A stretch of 64,000 nucleotides of DNA from Tissierella praeacuta_A (GCF_040396155.1 NZ_JBEBOY010000013.1:1-64000), one strand, 5' to 3'; shown: positions 17,044 through 26,077, counted from the stretch's first letter. Notes: a model not told the origin generated them from the letters alone. Translations and numbers: made by a program.

Positions 17044-18387
17044 ATGAATAAATCTCTCAAGATAGGAACAATAGGAGGAGGTTCTTCCTATACTCCAGAG
17101 TTTTTAGAAGGTCTGATAAATAGATATGATGAATTGCCTGTAGATGAATTATGGCTTGTGGATATAGAAGAGAGATTAGATAAACTTGAAATCATTGGAG
17201 AACTAGGAAGAAGAATGATAGATAAGGCAAATATTCCAATGAAAATATTTACAACAACAGATAGAAAGAAAGCTATTAAGGATGCAGACTTTGTAACTAC
17301 CCAAATTAGGGTAGGACTATTAAAATCACGAGTTAAGGATGAAAGGATTCCATTATCCTATGGGTTTATAGGGCAAGAAACCAATGGAGCAGGTGGATTA
17401 ATTAATGGACTTAGAACCATACCTGTAATATTGGAAATAGCTGATGAAATGAAGGATTTATGTCCCGATGCATGGTTAATTAACTTTACAAACCCTGTTG
17501 GAATGGTTACGGAAGCTTTAGCAAGATATTCAAAGCATAGAAAATTTGTTGGTCTTTGCAATACGCCTGTAGGTATAGAAAGGGGTATAGCTAAGATTTT
17601 AGATATAGATCATAGTAGAATAAGAATTGATTTTGCTGGATTAAATCATATGATATACGGATTTAATACATTTATAGATAATGAAGATAAGACAGCAGAA
17701 GTCTTTGAAGAATTTATTAAAAACTCTATTTTAGTTAATATGAAAAACATAGAAGAAATGGAGTGGGATGAAAAGTTTTCAAGAGCATTAAACTTAATTC
17801 CTTGCCCATACCATAAATACTATTATAAACAGCGAGATATGTTAGAGAGTCAATTAAATCAATATAAAAATGGAAGTACAAGGGCAGAGGAAGTCATTAA
17901 AACGGAGTCAGAGCTATTTAATCTATATAAAAATCCAAAGTTAAATACAAAACCTATTGAGTTAGAAAAAAGAGGGGGCGCATATTATTCCGATGCAGCA
18001 TGTAATTTGATTTCCTCAATTTATAATGATAAAGGTGATTTACAAGTAGTAAATACAATTAATAGAGATACAATTAAGGATTTTCCATCAGATTATGCCA
18101 TAGAAATCACTAGCTATATTACTAAGGACGGTCCCATACCTCATAAGTTTATAGACGAGTTTCCAGTTAGCATAAAGGGTTTGATTAATCAAATAAAAAC
18201 ATTTGAAGTTCTTGGAGCAGAATCGGCTGTGGAAGGGAACTATGAAAAGGCATTGCTTGCCATGACATTAAATCCATTAGTGGCTAATGATATGCTAGGA
18301 CACAGGCTATTAGATGAAATGCTTGAGGTTAATAGGAAATACCTGCCAAGGTTCTATAATAAAGAATTCCATAGGGGAAATCAATAA
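17044..18387 (+). CDS. 6-phospho-beta-glucosidase, glycoside hydrolase family 4 (CelF/ChbF type)
   Basis: A 447-residue NAD+- and metal-dependent hydrolase of family GH4, which cleaves phosphorylated disaccharides by a redox-assisted elimination mechanism. The Rossmann motif TIGGGSSYTPEFLEGL lies at residue 9; GLCNTPVGIERGI (near 172) supplies the metal-binding Cys, and GLNHMIYG (near 200) the metal-binding His. Family members act on cellobiose-6P, and ChbF acts on chitobiose-derived phosphates. With nagA and a chitobiose-type PTS next door, a GlcNAc-containing phosphodisaccharide is a reasonable substrate. AAAGGAG precedes the ATG. Confidence 0.9.
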   Translation: MNKSLKIGTIGGGSSYTPEFLEGLINRYDELPVDELWLVDIEERLDKLEIIGELGRRMIDKANIPMKIFTTTDRKKAIKDADFVTTQIRVGLLKSRVKDERIPLSYGFIGQETNGAGGLINGLRTIPVILEIADEMKDLCPDAWLINFTNPVGMVTEALARYSKHRKFVGLCNTPVGIERGIAKILDIDHSRIRIDFAGLNHMIYGFNTFIDNEDKTAEVFEEFIKNSILVNMKNIEEMEWDEKFSRALNLIPCPYHKYYYKQRDMLESQLNQYKNGSTRAEEVIKTESELFNLYKNPKLNTKPIELEKRGGAYYSDAACNLISSIYNDKGDLQVVNTINRDTIKDFPSDYAIEITSYITKDGPIPHKFIDEFPVSIKGLINQIKTFEVLGAESAVEGNYEKALLAMTLNPLVANDMLGHRLLDEMLEVNRKYLPRFYNKEFHRGNQ

Positions 18388-18400
18388 AGGAGAGATTAAA

Positions 18401-18733
18401 ATGGATTTAGAACTTACAATAATAAATATAATAAATTTCAGCGGGGAAGCTAGAAGTTTCTGTATGGAAGCCATTGGATATGCTAAAAGTGGAGAGCCTA
18501 AAAAGGCAAGAGATGCCATGGAAGAGGCGAATAATAAATTATCAGAAGCACATAAAAGTCAAACTCTACTAATACAAGAAGAAGCAAGAGGGGAAGAAAA
18601 AAGAATATCTCTTCTATTAGTCCATGCTCAGGATCATTTAATGAATGCTATTACAGTAAGAGATATGGCAAATGAATTTATAGAATTATATCAAGTAGTA
18701 GACGAATTAAAAGGGGAAAAGAATAATGGTTAA
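18401..18733 (+). CDS. PTS IIA component, lactose/cellobiose family
   Basis: A 110-residue, all-helical IIA phosphocarrier. The sequence fits the family: an N-terminal INFSGEARSFCMEAI helix, AKSGEPKKARDAMEEA, and the active-site region LLVHAQDHLMNAIT, whose His near residue 75-79 accepts phosphate from HPr. The start ATG 18401 follows AAAGGAGAG; an upstream in-frame ATG (18314) lies inside the glycosidase gene and would give an abnormal extension. Its 3' end overlaps the next gene by 8 bases. Confidence 0.92.
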   Translation: MDLELTIINIINFSGEARSFCMEAIGYAKSGEPKKARDAMEEANNKLSEAHKSQTLLIQEEARGEEKRISLLLVHAQDHLMNAITVRDMANEFIELYQVVDELKGEKNNG

Positions 18734-19805
18734 ATTAGGAGTGTCTGTTTATCCAGATAAGTCAAATTTGGAAGACAATAGAAGATATTTAGAACTAGCA
18801 TCAAAATATGGTTTTAGTAGGGTGTTTTTAAACTTTCTGACCGTTGAAAATGAAGAAATATTAGGGAAATTTAAGGATATAGTTAAATTTGCCAGACAAT
18901 TGAAGATGGAGATTATAGCAGATGTTGCTCCTAAGGTTTTTAAAGATTTAAATATAGACCATAGGGATTTAAAAGTGTTTAGCGATATAGGACTTACAGG
19001 AATTAGATTAGATATGGGTTTCAGTGGCAATGAAGAAAGCATAATGTCATTTAATCCTTATGGATTAAAGATAGAATTAAATATTAGCAGTGGTACAAAG
19101 TATTTAGATAATATTATGAGTTATTTACCTAATAAAGACAATATAATTGGCTGTCACAATTTCTATCCCCATAGATATACAGGAATAGCAAGGAAACATT
19201 TCATGAGAACTACAGAAGAATTTAAAAAACATGGAATTAGAACTGCTGCTTTTGTTTCATCTAATGAAGCAAATTTTGGTCCTTGGGATGTAAATGAAGG
19301 ACTGCCTACTATGGAAGAACATAGAGAATTACCTATTGAGGTTCAAGTTAAAGATTTAATAAATACTGGGTTAATGGATGATATTATTATTTCTAACTGT
19401 TTTCCATCGGAGGAGGAATTAAAGGCTTTAGCTTCTATTAATAAAGATATTTTAGAATTAAATATAGAGATAGATAATAATCTTCCAGAGGTAGAGAGAA
19501 ATATTTTATTAAATGAACTTCATTTTAATAGAGGTGACATCTCAGAATATATGATTAGGTCTACTCAGTCTAGAGTAAAGTATAAGGATTATGAATTTCG
19601 ACTGATTAATCCAAAGGATATGGAAAAGGGAGATATTGTAATTGAATCTAGTCTATATGCACATTATGCGGGAGAAGTTCATTTAGTTTTAAAACCTATG
19701 AAAAACAGTAATAGATCTTCAATTGTAGGCAAGGTTGTTGATGAAGAAATATTTTTGCTTGATTATATAAAGCCATGGCAAAAATTTAAGTTTAAGTTAA
19801 AGTAA
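18726..19805 (+). CDS. DUF871/MupG family TIM-barrel protein
   Basis: A 359-residue protein with the layout of the DUF871 family. The N-terminal TIM barrel (about 1-235) starts KLGVSVYPDKSN and contains DMGFSGNEE (near 100), NISSGTKYL (near 122), CHNFYPHRYTG (near 143) and the helix around VQVKDLINTGLMDD. A C-terminal beta domain (about 240-359) carries HYAGEVHLVLKPM. Staphylococcal MupG is a 6-phospho-N-acetylmuramidase that splits MurNAc-6P-GlcNAc. I infer a related phospho-disaccharide hydrolase here. No murQ-like etherase is in the window, so a muropeptide route is not proven. It is translationally coupled to IIA. Confidence 0.82.
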   Translation: MVKLGVSVYPDKSNLEDNRRYLELASKYGFSRVFLNFLTVENEEILGKFKDIVKFARQLKMEIIADVAPKVFKDLNIDHRDLKVFSDIGLTGIRLDMGFSGNEESIMSFNPYGLKIELNISSGTKYLDNIMSYLPNKDNIIGCHNFYPHRYTGIARKHFMRTTEEFKKHGIRTAAFVSSNEANFGPWDVNEGLPTMEEHRELPIEVQVKDLINTGLMDDIIISNCFPSEEELKALASINKDILELNIEIDNNLPEVERNILLNELHFNRGDISEYMIRSTQSRVKYKDYEFRLINPKDMEKGDIVIESSLYAHYAGEVHLVLKPMKNSNRSSIVGKVVDEEIFLLDYIKPWQKFKFKLK

Positions 19806-19835
19806 TGAAAATAGATATAGGCAGGGGATGAGATT

Positions 19836-20099
19836 ATGGCTCAGAGAGAAATAGTATTGTTAAATAATACAGGTTTACATGCTAGACCAGCATCTATGAT
19901 TGTAAAAGAGGCATCAAAATATACTAGTGAAATTAAAATCATTAAAAATGAAAAGGAATATAATGCTAAAAGTATAATGAGTATATTAAGTATAGGTGCG
20001 GTAAAGGGAGATTGTCTTGTAATAAAGGCAATAGGAGAAGATGAAGAAAAGGCAGTGGAGGAACTAGGGGAATTTATTGAAAATAAGATAATGGACTAG
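19836..20099 (+). CDS. ptsH: PTS phosphocarrier protein HPr
   Basis: An 87-residue HPr that relays phosphate from Enzyme I to the IIA components. NNTGLHARPAS contains the phosphorylated His15. The KSIMSILSIGA region carries the serine near residue 46 that HPr kinase modifies in Firmicutes for catabolite control. It lies inside the sugar operon, directly before Enzyme I, rather than in a separate pts locus. It may be the only HPr of the genome or a dedicated copy. Confidence 0.95.
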   Translation: MAQREIVLLNNTGLHARPASMIVKEASKYTSEIKIIKNEKEYNAKSIMSILSIGAVKGDCLVIKAIGEDEEKAVEELGEFIENKIMD

Positions 20100-20111
20100 G
20101 AGGAGATCTTT

Positions 20112-21833
20112 ATGAAGGGTTTAGGAACTTCAGTAGGTATTGGCATAGGTAAGGTTCTAGTATATAAAGAGCCTGAGATAAAGATTTCTAAAAATAGTAT
20201 CTTAAATGGTAAGTTTGAAATAGAAAGATTAAATGATTCTATAAATAAAGCCATAAGGGAGATAGATACTATATATAATATGACATTGGAGAATATAGGG
20301 GAAAAGGAGGCAGAGATATTTACTGCCCATAAGATGATACTAGAAGATCCAGAATATATTAATGCTATAAAAGAGAATATATTAGCTGAGAATGTAAATA
20401 GTGAATGGGCAGTTAGTAAAATAACTAATTCCTATATTTCTATTTTTCATGAAATGGAGGATGAGTATCTAAAGGCAAGGGTTGCTGATATAGAAGATGT
20501 ATCAAATAGGGTATTGAGGATATTATTAAATATAAAAACTAAGGATTTATCTTTGATAAATAGTGAAACCATAATTGTAGCTAAGGACTTGACCCCATCA
20601 GATACGGCACAAATAAATAAAGATATGGTGGTTGGGATCGTGACGGAAATAGGGGGACGTACATCTCATACATCTATAATGGCTAGAACTATGAATATCC
20701 CTGCTATATGTGGAGTGAAAAATATTACGGAAGTGGTAAAAGATGATGAACTGATGATTATTAACGGAACAACAGGAGAAATAGTTATAAATCCTACTAT
20801 AGATGAAATTAGAGCATATAATCAGGAGAAGGGAAAATTAGAGATATTTAAAAAGAAACTAGAAAAAATGAGAGGACAAGAATCCATATCTAGAGATGGA
20901 TATAAGGTGGAATTAGCAGGGAATATTGGGACTTTACAAGATATAGATAAAGTAATAGAAAATGATGGGGAAGGTGTAGGGCTTTATAGAACAGAGTTTC
21001 TTTATATGTACAGTGATAGACTTCCTACAGAGGAGGAGCAGTTTGAGGCTTATAAAATAGTAGCAGAGAAATTAGAGGGAAAACCTCTAGTTATAAGAAC
21101 TTTAGATGTAGGCGGAGATAAGGATATACCATATTTAAAGATTCCAAAAGAAATGAATCCATTTTTAGGATATAGGGCCATAAGATTTTGCTTAGATAAT
21201 AAGGAAATATTTACTACTCAAATAAGAGCTATTTTAAGGGCAAGTGCATATGGAAATGTAAAGATAATGTTTCCTATGATTTCGAGTATAGAAGAATTAA
21301 GACAAAGTAAATTAATTTTAGAAGAAGTTAAAGATGAACTAAGGGAAGAAAATATTAAATTTGATGAAAATATAGAATTAGGAATTATGGTTGAAATTCC
21401 TGCTGTTGCAATACATTCAAGGCAATTTGCTAAAGAAGTTGATTTTTTTAGTATAGGAACCAATGATTTAATCCAATATACATTGGCAGTAGATAGGGGA
21501 AATCAAAAGATATCTAATTTATATAATCAATTTCATCCAGCTTTACTATCTTTAATAAAGATGACTATAGATAATGGACATAAGGAGGGTATTTGGGTAG
21601 GCATGTGCGGTGAGGTTGCAGGTGATGAAAAGCTTATACCAATACTTTTAGCAATGGGATTAGATGAATTTAGTATGAGTGCGTCATCTATTTTAAAAGC
21701 TAGATATTTAGTTAGAAATACTTCGAAGAAAGATATGGAAGAAAAATTAGAATATATACTAAATCTACCTACAGCATATGAAGTAGAAAAATATATTGAT
21801 GAGAATATAATAAATGATGATCTGAATATTTAA
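20112..21833 (+). CDS. ptsI: PTS Enzyme I (phosphoenolpyruvate-protein phosphotransferase)
   Basis: A 573-residue Enzyme I, normal length. The N-terminal HPr-binding and phosphohistidine domain carries GGRTSHTSIMAR (His near 186), the autophosphorylation site. The C-terminal PEP-binding barrel shows LYRTEFLYM (near 290), VIRTLDVGGDK (near 327), FFSIGTNDLIQYTLAVDR (near 447) and the catalytic Cys in VGMCGEVAGD (near 500). AGGAGGAG precedes the ATG, and the gene follows HPr by 12 bases. It is the last gene of the operon. Confidence 0.96.
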   Translation: MKGLGTSVGIGIGKVLVYKEPEIKISKNSILNGKFEIERLNDSINKAIREIDTIYNMTLENIGEKEAEIFTAHKMILEDPEYINAIKENILAENVNSEWAVSKITNSYISIFHEMEDEYLKARVADIEDVSNRVLRILLNIKTKDLSLINSETIIVAKDLTPSDTAQINKDMVVGIVTEIGGRTSHTSIMARTMNIPAICGVKNITEVVKDDELMIINGTTGEIVINPTIDEIRAYNQEKGKLEIFKKKLEKMRGQESISRDGYKVELAGNIGTLQDIDKVIENDGEGVGLYRTEFLYMYSDRLPTEEEQFEAYKIVAEKLEGKPLVIRTLDVGGDKDIPYLKIPKEMNPFLGYRAIRFCLDNKEIFTTQIRAILRASAYGNVKIMFPMISSIEELRQSKLILEEVKDELREENIKFDENIELGIMVEIPAVAIHSRQFAKEVDFFSIGTNDLIQYTLAVDRGNQKISNLYNQFHPALLSLIKMTIDNGHKEGIWVGMCGEVAGDEKLIPILLAMGLDEFSMSASSILKARYLVRNTSKKDMEEKLEYILNLPTAYEVEKYIDENIINDDLNI

Positions 21834-21848
21834 TATGCAGGTTATAAA

Positions 21849-21878
21849 ATAGAGCTACTGGAAAACCAGTAGCTCTAT
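21849..21878 (+). terminator. Hairpin at the end of the PTS operon
   Basis: ATAGAGCTACTGG (21849-21861) and CCAGTAGCTCTAT (21866-21878) form a perfect 13-base stem with an AAAA loop. The following sequence is AT-rich but not a clean T-run (a TTTTTCT lies 15 bases on). Confidence 0.65.
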
Positions 21879-22175
21879 AAAATTAATCTATTTTTCTCTA
21901 ATTAGTTTTTCAACCTCATTATCATTTGGAAAACGATTTAATTTTTTCTGGAAAAAATAAACTAATCATCAAATCTAACTTCAAAAACACTGAATTATAT
22001 TGACTATAGATTAATAATATAATACATAGAGTATATTAAATATTTCATTATACAGAATACTATAATTAGTATAGGATCAATATATTTATATAGGATAATT
22101 GGGTAAACAAAAAAGCTTATACAAATAAAGTAAAAAGTGATATAATATTTGCACACTAAATTAGGAGGCTATATT
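21879..22175 (+). promoter_or_regulatory. glmS leader and promoter region
   Basis: About 300 AT-rich bases with no gene. A likely promoter is TTATAC (22117-22122), an 18-base spacer, and TATAAT (22141-22146), 30 bases before the glmS start. With so short a leader there is no room for a glmS ribozyme, and its conserved core is not visible further upstream. Confidence 0.55.
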
Positions 22176-24002
22176 ATGTGCGGAATAGTTGGATATATTG
22201 GAAATAAAAATGCACAGGAAGTAATATTACAAGGATTAGAAAAACTAGAATATAGAGGATATGATTCATCAGGTATTGCAGTAAATGGAAATGGACATAT
22301 TGAATTTAAAAAATTAAAAGGCAGACTTTCAGTATTAGAAGATTATTTAAATGAACATCCATTAATGGGAAATGTAGGTATAGGTCATACAAGATGGGCA
22401 ACTCATGGAGCACCATCAGATGTAAATTCTCATCCTCATTTAAATGAAAAAGAAACAATAGCAGTAGTACACAATGGAATAATAGAAAATTACAATATAA
22501 TTAAAGAAGAATTACTTGAAAAGGGGTATAAATTTAAATCTCAGACAGATACAGAAGTCATAGTACATCTACTAGATAGTCTCTATGATGGAGATTTACT
22601 TAGTACAGTATTTAAAGCTATTAAGAAGCTTAGAGGAGCTTATGCATTAGGTATTATTTCATCAAATAATCCTAATGAACTAGTTGCAGTCAGAAAAGAA
22701 AGTCCATTGGTAGTAGGACTGGGAGATGAGGAAAATTTCATAGCATCAGATATTCCAGCATTACTTAAATATACTAAAAATGTATATTTTTTAGAGAATG
22801 GAGAAATAGTTCACTTGACAAAGGATAATGTCAAAGTCTATGATGAGAATAGAAATGAAGTAAAAAGAGAAAAGTTTACAGTAGATTGGGATATGGAAGC
22901 TGCGTCTAAAGGTGGTTATAGTCATTTTATGCTTAAAGAAATCCATGAGCAGCCATTGGCAATTAAAGAAACTCTATTAAGAAGACTTGATGATGATGGA
23001 AGAATAAAATTAGATGATATCAAGTTAACGAAAGAGGAATTAGATAAGATTTCTAAGATTTATATTGTTGCATGTGGTACAGCTTATCATGCTGGATTAG
23101 TAGGACGATATGCAATAGAGAAATTTACTAATATTCCTGTAGAGCCTGATGTTGCATCAGAATTTAGATATAGGGAGCCATTTATTGATGAGAATACATT
23201 GCTTATAGCAGTTAGCCAATCTGGAGAAACAGCAGATACCCTTGCAGCCATTAGAGAAGCTAAGAAGAAGGGAGCAAGAATTCTTTCAATTACTAATGTT
23301 CTAGGTTCATCTGTAGCTAGAGAATCCAATGATGTATTCTATACATGGGCTGGACCAGAGATTGCAGTTGCTTCAACAAAGGCATATACTACACAATTAG
23401 TGGCTTTATATATGGTTGCACTTTATATGGCAAATATTAAGGGAAGTATTACAGAAGATTATTATTTTGAAATAATTGAAAAGATGAAGGGGTTACCAGA
23501 TAAGGTAGAAGAGATTCTTAAAAAATCTGATAAAATCGAGAAAATAGCAGAAAGCATTAAAGATAAGAAAAGTATATTTTATATAGGCAGAGGACTGGAT
23601 TATCAGACATCTATGGAAGGAGCATTAAAACTAAAGGAAATCTCTTATATCCATACAGAAGCCTTTGCTGCAGGAGAATTAAAGCATGGGACAATAGCTT
23701 TGATTGAATCAGGAACTCCTGTAATTGGAATAGCTAGTCAAGATTATCTATATGAAAAAATGGTTTCAAATATACAAGAAGTAAAGGCTAGAGGAGCTTA
23801 TACTATTTCTATAATAAAAGAAAGATTAGATGAGAGCTTAAATCATGCTGATGATACCATCTATATTCCAGAAGTAGATAATATATTAGCGCCGGTTTTA
23901 ACAGTTATACCTACTCAACTTCTTGCTTATTATACATCTGTTATAAAGGGAAATGATGTAGATAAGCCAAGAAACTTGGCTAAGTCAGTTACTGTGGAAT
24001 AA
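22176..24002 (+). CDS. glmS: Glutamine-fructose-6-phosphate aminotransferase (isomerising)
   Basis: A 608-residue glucosamine-6-phosphate synthase. The N-terminal glutaminase domain starts MCGIVGYIG, and Cys2 becomes the N-terminal nucleophile. HTRWATHGAPSDVNSHPH (near 72-90) is also diagnostic. Two SIS sugar-isomerase domains follow (about 285-420 and 455-600) with VACGTAYHAG, SQSGETADTLAAI and, at the C-terminus, KPRNLAKSVTVE. The start is ATG 22176 behind TTAGGAGG; the upstream TTG reading would bury the catalytic Cys. It makes GlcN-6P for cell-wall synthesis, and its position after an amino-sugar uptake island is metabolically fitting. Confidence 0.96.
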   Translation: MCGIVGYIGNKNAQEVILQGLEKLEYRGYDSSGIAVNGNGHIEFKKLKGRLSVLEDYLNEHPLMGNVGIGHTRWATHGAPSDVNSHPHLNEKETIAVVHNGIIENYNIIKEELLEKGYKFKSQTDTEVIVHLLDSLYDGDLLSTVFKAIKKLRGAYALGIISSNNPNELVAVRKESPLVVGLGDEENFIASDIPALLKYTKNVYFLENGEIVHLTKDNVKVYDENRNEVKREKFTVDWDMEAASKGGYSHFMLKEIHEQPLAIKETLLRRLDDDGRIKLDDIKLTKEELDKISKIYIVACGTAYHAGLVGRYAIEKFTNIPVEPDVASEFRYREPFIDENTLLIAVSQSGETADTLAAIREAKKKGARILSITNVLGSSVARESNDVFYTWAGPEIAVASTKAYTTQLVALYMVALYMANIKGSITEDYYFEIIEKMKGLPDKVEEILKKSDKIEKIAESIKDKKSIFYIGRGLDYQTSMEGALKLKEISYIHTEAFAAGELKHGTIALIESGTPVIGIASQDYLYEKMVSNIQEVKARGAYTISIIKERLDESLNHADDTIYIPEVDNILAPVLTVIPTQLLAYYTSVIKGNDVDKPRNLAKSVTVE

Positions 24003-24024
24003 ATTAAATATATGGGGGATGGAT

Positions 24025-24434
24025 ATGGAATATAACTGCGAGAAAACTAAAGGGGAAATAATAAGAAGAAATTTAAAGTTGAAGGCATAACAAATGAATC
24101 ATATGCTTTTACTGAAAAAGAAATAATAGCTGGAGATATAGAGAATCTAGTTGGAATCATAGGTGAATCCTATATAAAATTGAAAAGTGAAAAACTACCT
24201 ATTTTATCTATGATATCTGTAATTATCAGTATTCTATGGGTACCAATGATTCTTACTCCTTTGGGAACAAAGATATCTTTATATCTTCATTTCATATTCT
24301 TTATAATTTCGTTGGTTCTTGCAATCATTGGATTGACTAAGAAAACCATAATAAAAAGATTTATTTATGTGACTTTGTTTTTAGGTTTACTTTTATTAAT
24401 ATTTTATATCCATATTATTATGGAGATATTATAA
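24025..24434 (+). pseudogene. Small membrane protein gene broken by a frameshift
   Basis: A frame opens at ATG 24025 behind a strong GGGGGATGG, reads MEYNCEKTKGEIIRR, and meets TAA at 24088-24090. The next frame (open from 24051) continues KFKVEGITNESYAFTEKE and runs to 24434 with about three hydrophobic helices (ILSMISVIISILWVPMI and two more). Joining them near 24065-24075, an A-rich stretch, needs one extra base and restores a protein of about 135 residues. The broken gene, or a sequencing error in a homopolymer, lies just after glmS. The family was not recognised. Confidence 0.6.
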
Positions 24435-24479
24435 GGATTTTATATATTGAGATGAAAAATACATAAGTTAGGGGAAATT

Positions 24480-25007
24480 ATGGATAACAAATTATTTACA
24501 GTGAAGACTCGTATGACAAAAGAAGATTATCATAAATTTTTATATGTTGCAACATTTCGAAGGAACAAAGTAATAATCCCATTTATAATTATATTAGCTG
24601 CTTTAATGGCTGGATTACTTGCTTTTGATAATAGGCAATTTAATATAATAGGGTTTTTTATATTTTGGATCCTACTTGCATTAGTTTCCTTTGGCACAGT
24701 GATTTTTAAAGTTGAAAGAAAAAATAAGCAAAGAATAAAAACAGATAATACAGGAGCATTTGACTCTCAAGATATATTAGATTTTTATGATGATTTTTTA
24801 ATTGTAAAGAATACAGCAATTGAAGGTCAAATTAAGATTAGATATGATCAATTTTATCAGATACTTGAGTCAAAGGATTATTTTATAAACTATTCTAATA
24901 TGAATCAGGCATCTTTAATAAGGAAAAAGGATATGGATGAAGAAACCCTTGAAAAGTTGAGAAATCTATATGAAAAACAAATAGGAAATAAATATAAGAA
25001 GATTTAA
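24480..25007 (+). CDS. YcxB-like membrane protein
   Basis: A 175-residue protein with two adjacent hydrophobic helices (about 32-75) between a hydrophilic N-terminus (KTRMTKEDYHKFLYVATFRRNK) and a C-terminal soluble region. The latter runs FYDDFLIVKNTAIEGQIKIRYDQFYQILESKDYF, which fits the YcxB-like C-terminal domain seen in many Clostridia. The function of that family is unknown. AGGGGA lies before the ATG. It follows the frameshifted membrane protein by 45 bases and could form an operon with it. Confidence 0.6.
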   Translation: MDNKLFTVKTRMTKEDYHKFLYVATFRRNKVIIPFIIILAALMAGLLAFDNRQFNIIGFFIFWILLALVSFGTVIFKVERKNKQRIKTDNTGAFDSQDILDFYDDFLIVKNTAIEGQIKIRYDQFYQILESKDYFINYSNMNQASLIRKKDMDEETLEKLRNLYEKQIGNKYKKI

Positions 25008-25247
25008 AAACAAAGATGATATAAAATGAGTCATGGTATATTTCGATTCATTTTTATTATTTTATAGCAAGAATATATAAGGTGTTATTAAGTCTTAAAA
25101 TTAAAGACAAAGTATATGGTCAAAAATAAAAGAGATATAGAAAATATTAGGGATATTTGAATTAAAGTTATATTTATAAGTTCAATTCAAATAAGATAGT
25201 AAAAGAATATGAATAGGGGAAATGAGATATAATAAATCTTCATAGTA
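25008..25247. other. Non-coding stretch upstream of the mntP leader
   Basis: About 240 AT-rich bases with no convincing frame and no strong hairpin. The mntP promoter and riboswitch begin at 25248 and are described separately. Confidence 0.6.
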
Positions 25248-25276
25248 TTGACAGCATAGACATTGTTCTATATACT
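25248..25276 (+). promoter_or_regulatory. mntP promoter
   Basis: TTGACA (25248-25253) and TATACT (25271-25276) are separated by 17 bases. This predicts a start of transcription near 25283, just before the riboswitch core. Confidence 0.75.
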
Positions 25277-25279
25277 TGT

Positions 25280-25407
25280 TAATGAGATAAGGGAGTAGTT
25301 AGCACAATAAGAATTGTGTAATAAAGTCAACATACTGATAAAATTTATCTGGCTTTATTTTAAATAATGAGACTTGTCTGCAGCAATACTGCAGATAGGT
25401 CTTTTTT
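25280..25407 (+). ncRNA. Probable yybP-ykoY manganese riboswitch with terminator
   Basis: The leader of mntP contains AAGGGAGTAGTTAGC (from 25289), GTCAACATACTG (25326-25337), a CTGGCTTT segment (25349-25356) and AATGAGAC (25366-25373). These match, in order, what I recall of the conserved segments of the yybP-ykoY family, which binds Mn2+. The expression platform is an intrinsic terminator: 25370-25383 pairs with 25389-25402 (14 pairs, two G-U), followed by six T. As the GAGAC segment is part of the terminator arm, Mn2+ binding could hold it in the aptamer and allow read-through, so manganese would switch the exporter on. Confidence 0.8.
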
Positions 25408-25438
25408 ATTATAAATCAAGAGATAAAGGAGAAGGAAT

Positions 25439-26020
25439 ATGAATTTACTTGAACTGTTTATTATTGCAATTGGTTTGTCAATGGATGCATTTGCCGTATC
25501 TATTTGTAAAGGACTATCTATGCAGAAAATCAATATTAAAAAGGCTGGAATAGTGGGACTTTATTTTGGAACATTTCAAGCAGGGATGCCTTTAATTGGA
25601 TACTTTCTCGGAATAAGGTTCCATGATAAGATTGCATCAATGGATCATTGGATAGCATTTATATTGCTTGGAATTATTGGATTAAATATGATACGAGAAT
25701 CAAAAGATTGTGAATGTGAAATTGAAAATGATTTTGGGATAGAGAACTCTCTTAATTTTAGAAATATGTCTATTTTAGCAATTGCAACAAGTATTGATGC
25801 TTTAATAGTAGGAGTTACTCTTGCTTTTCTTGATGTAAATATTACATCGGCTGTCTTACTTATTGGAACTGTTACTTTTACATTATCAGTAGTTGGCGTT
25901 AAGATAGGAAATGTATTTGGCAACAAATGTAAGTCAAAATCAGAAATTATAGGTGGAATAATTTTAATACTTATGGGATTTAAAATTTTACTTAGCCATT
26001 TAGGAATAATAAATTTTTAA
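25439..26020 (+). CDS. mntP: Manganese efflux pump MntP
   Basis: A 193-residue membrane protein with six hydrophobic segments arranged as two three-helix repeats. The paired signatures IGLSMDAFAVSICKGLSM (near 12-30) and AIATSIDALIVGVTLAF (near 115) carry the acidic residues of the Mn2+ path. Length and order match MntP rather than the YtaF protein at 9.4 kb, which has a longer central loop. AAAGGAGAAGG lies before the ATG. A riboswitch-terminator precedes it. Together with the DtxR-type importer operon it gives the cell opposed import and export of manganese. Confidence 0.92.
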   Translation: MNLLELFIIAIGLSMDAFAVSICKGLSMQKINIKKAGIVGLYFGTFQAGMPLIGYFLGIRFHDKIASMDHWIAFILLGIIGLNMIRESKDCECEIENDFGIENSLNFRNMSILAIATSIDALIVGVTLAFLDVNITSAVLLIGTVTFTLSVVGVKIGNVFGNKCKSKSEIIGGIILILMGFKILLSHLGIINF

Positions 26021-26041
26021 TAGATAGATTATATTTATAAG

Positions 26042-26074
26042 AAAGGCAGTGGAAAATAAATTTCCTCTGCCTTT
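26042..26074. terminator. Bidirectional terminator between mntP and the CofE-like gene
   Basis: AAAGGCAGTGGAAA (26042-26055) pairs with TTTCCTCTGCCTTT (26061-26074) with a single mismatch and an ATAAA loop. A and T flanks serve both convergent genes. Confidence 0.75.
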
Positions 26075-26077
26075 TGA

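Noticed and set aside
21879..22175. A glmS ribozyme upstream of glmS
   Set aside because: The conserved ribozyme core is not visible, and the likely promoter lies only about 30 bases before the start codon, leaving no room.
22149..22175. An N-terminal extension of GlmS from an upstream TTG
   Set aside because: It would place residues in front of the catalytic Cys2, which must be N-terminal. TTAGGAGG points to ATG 22176.
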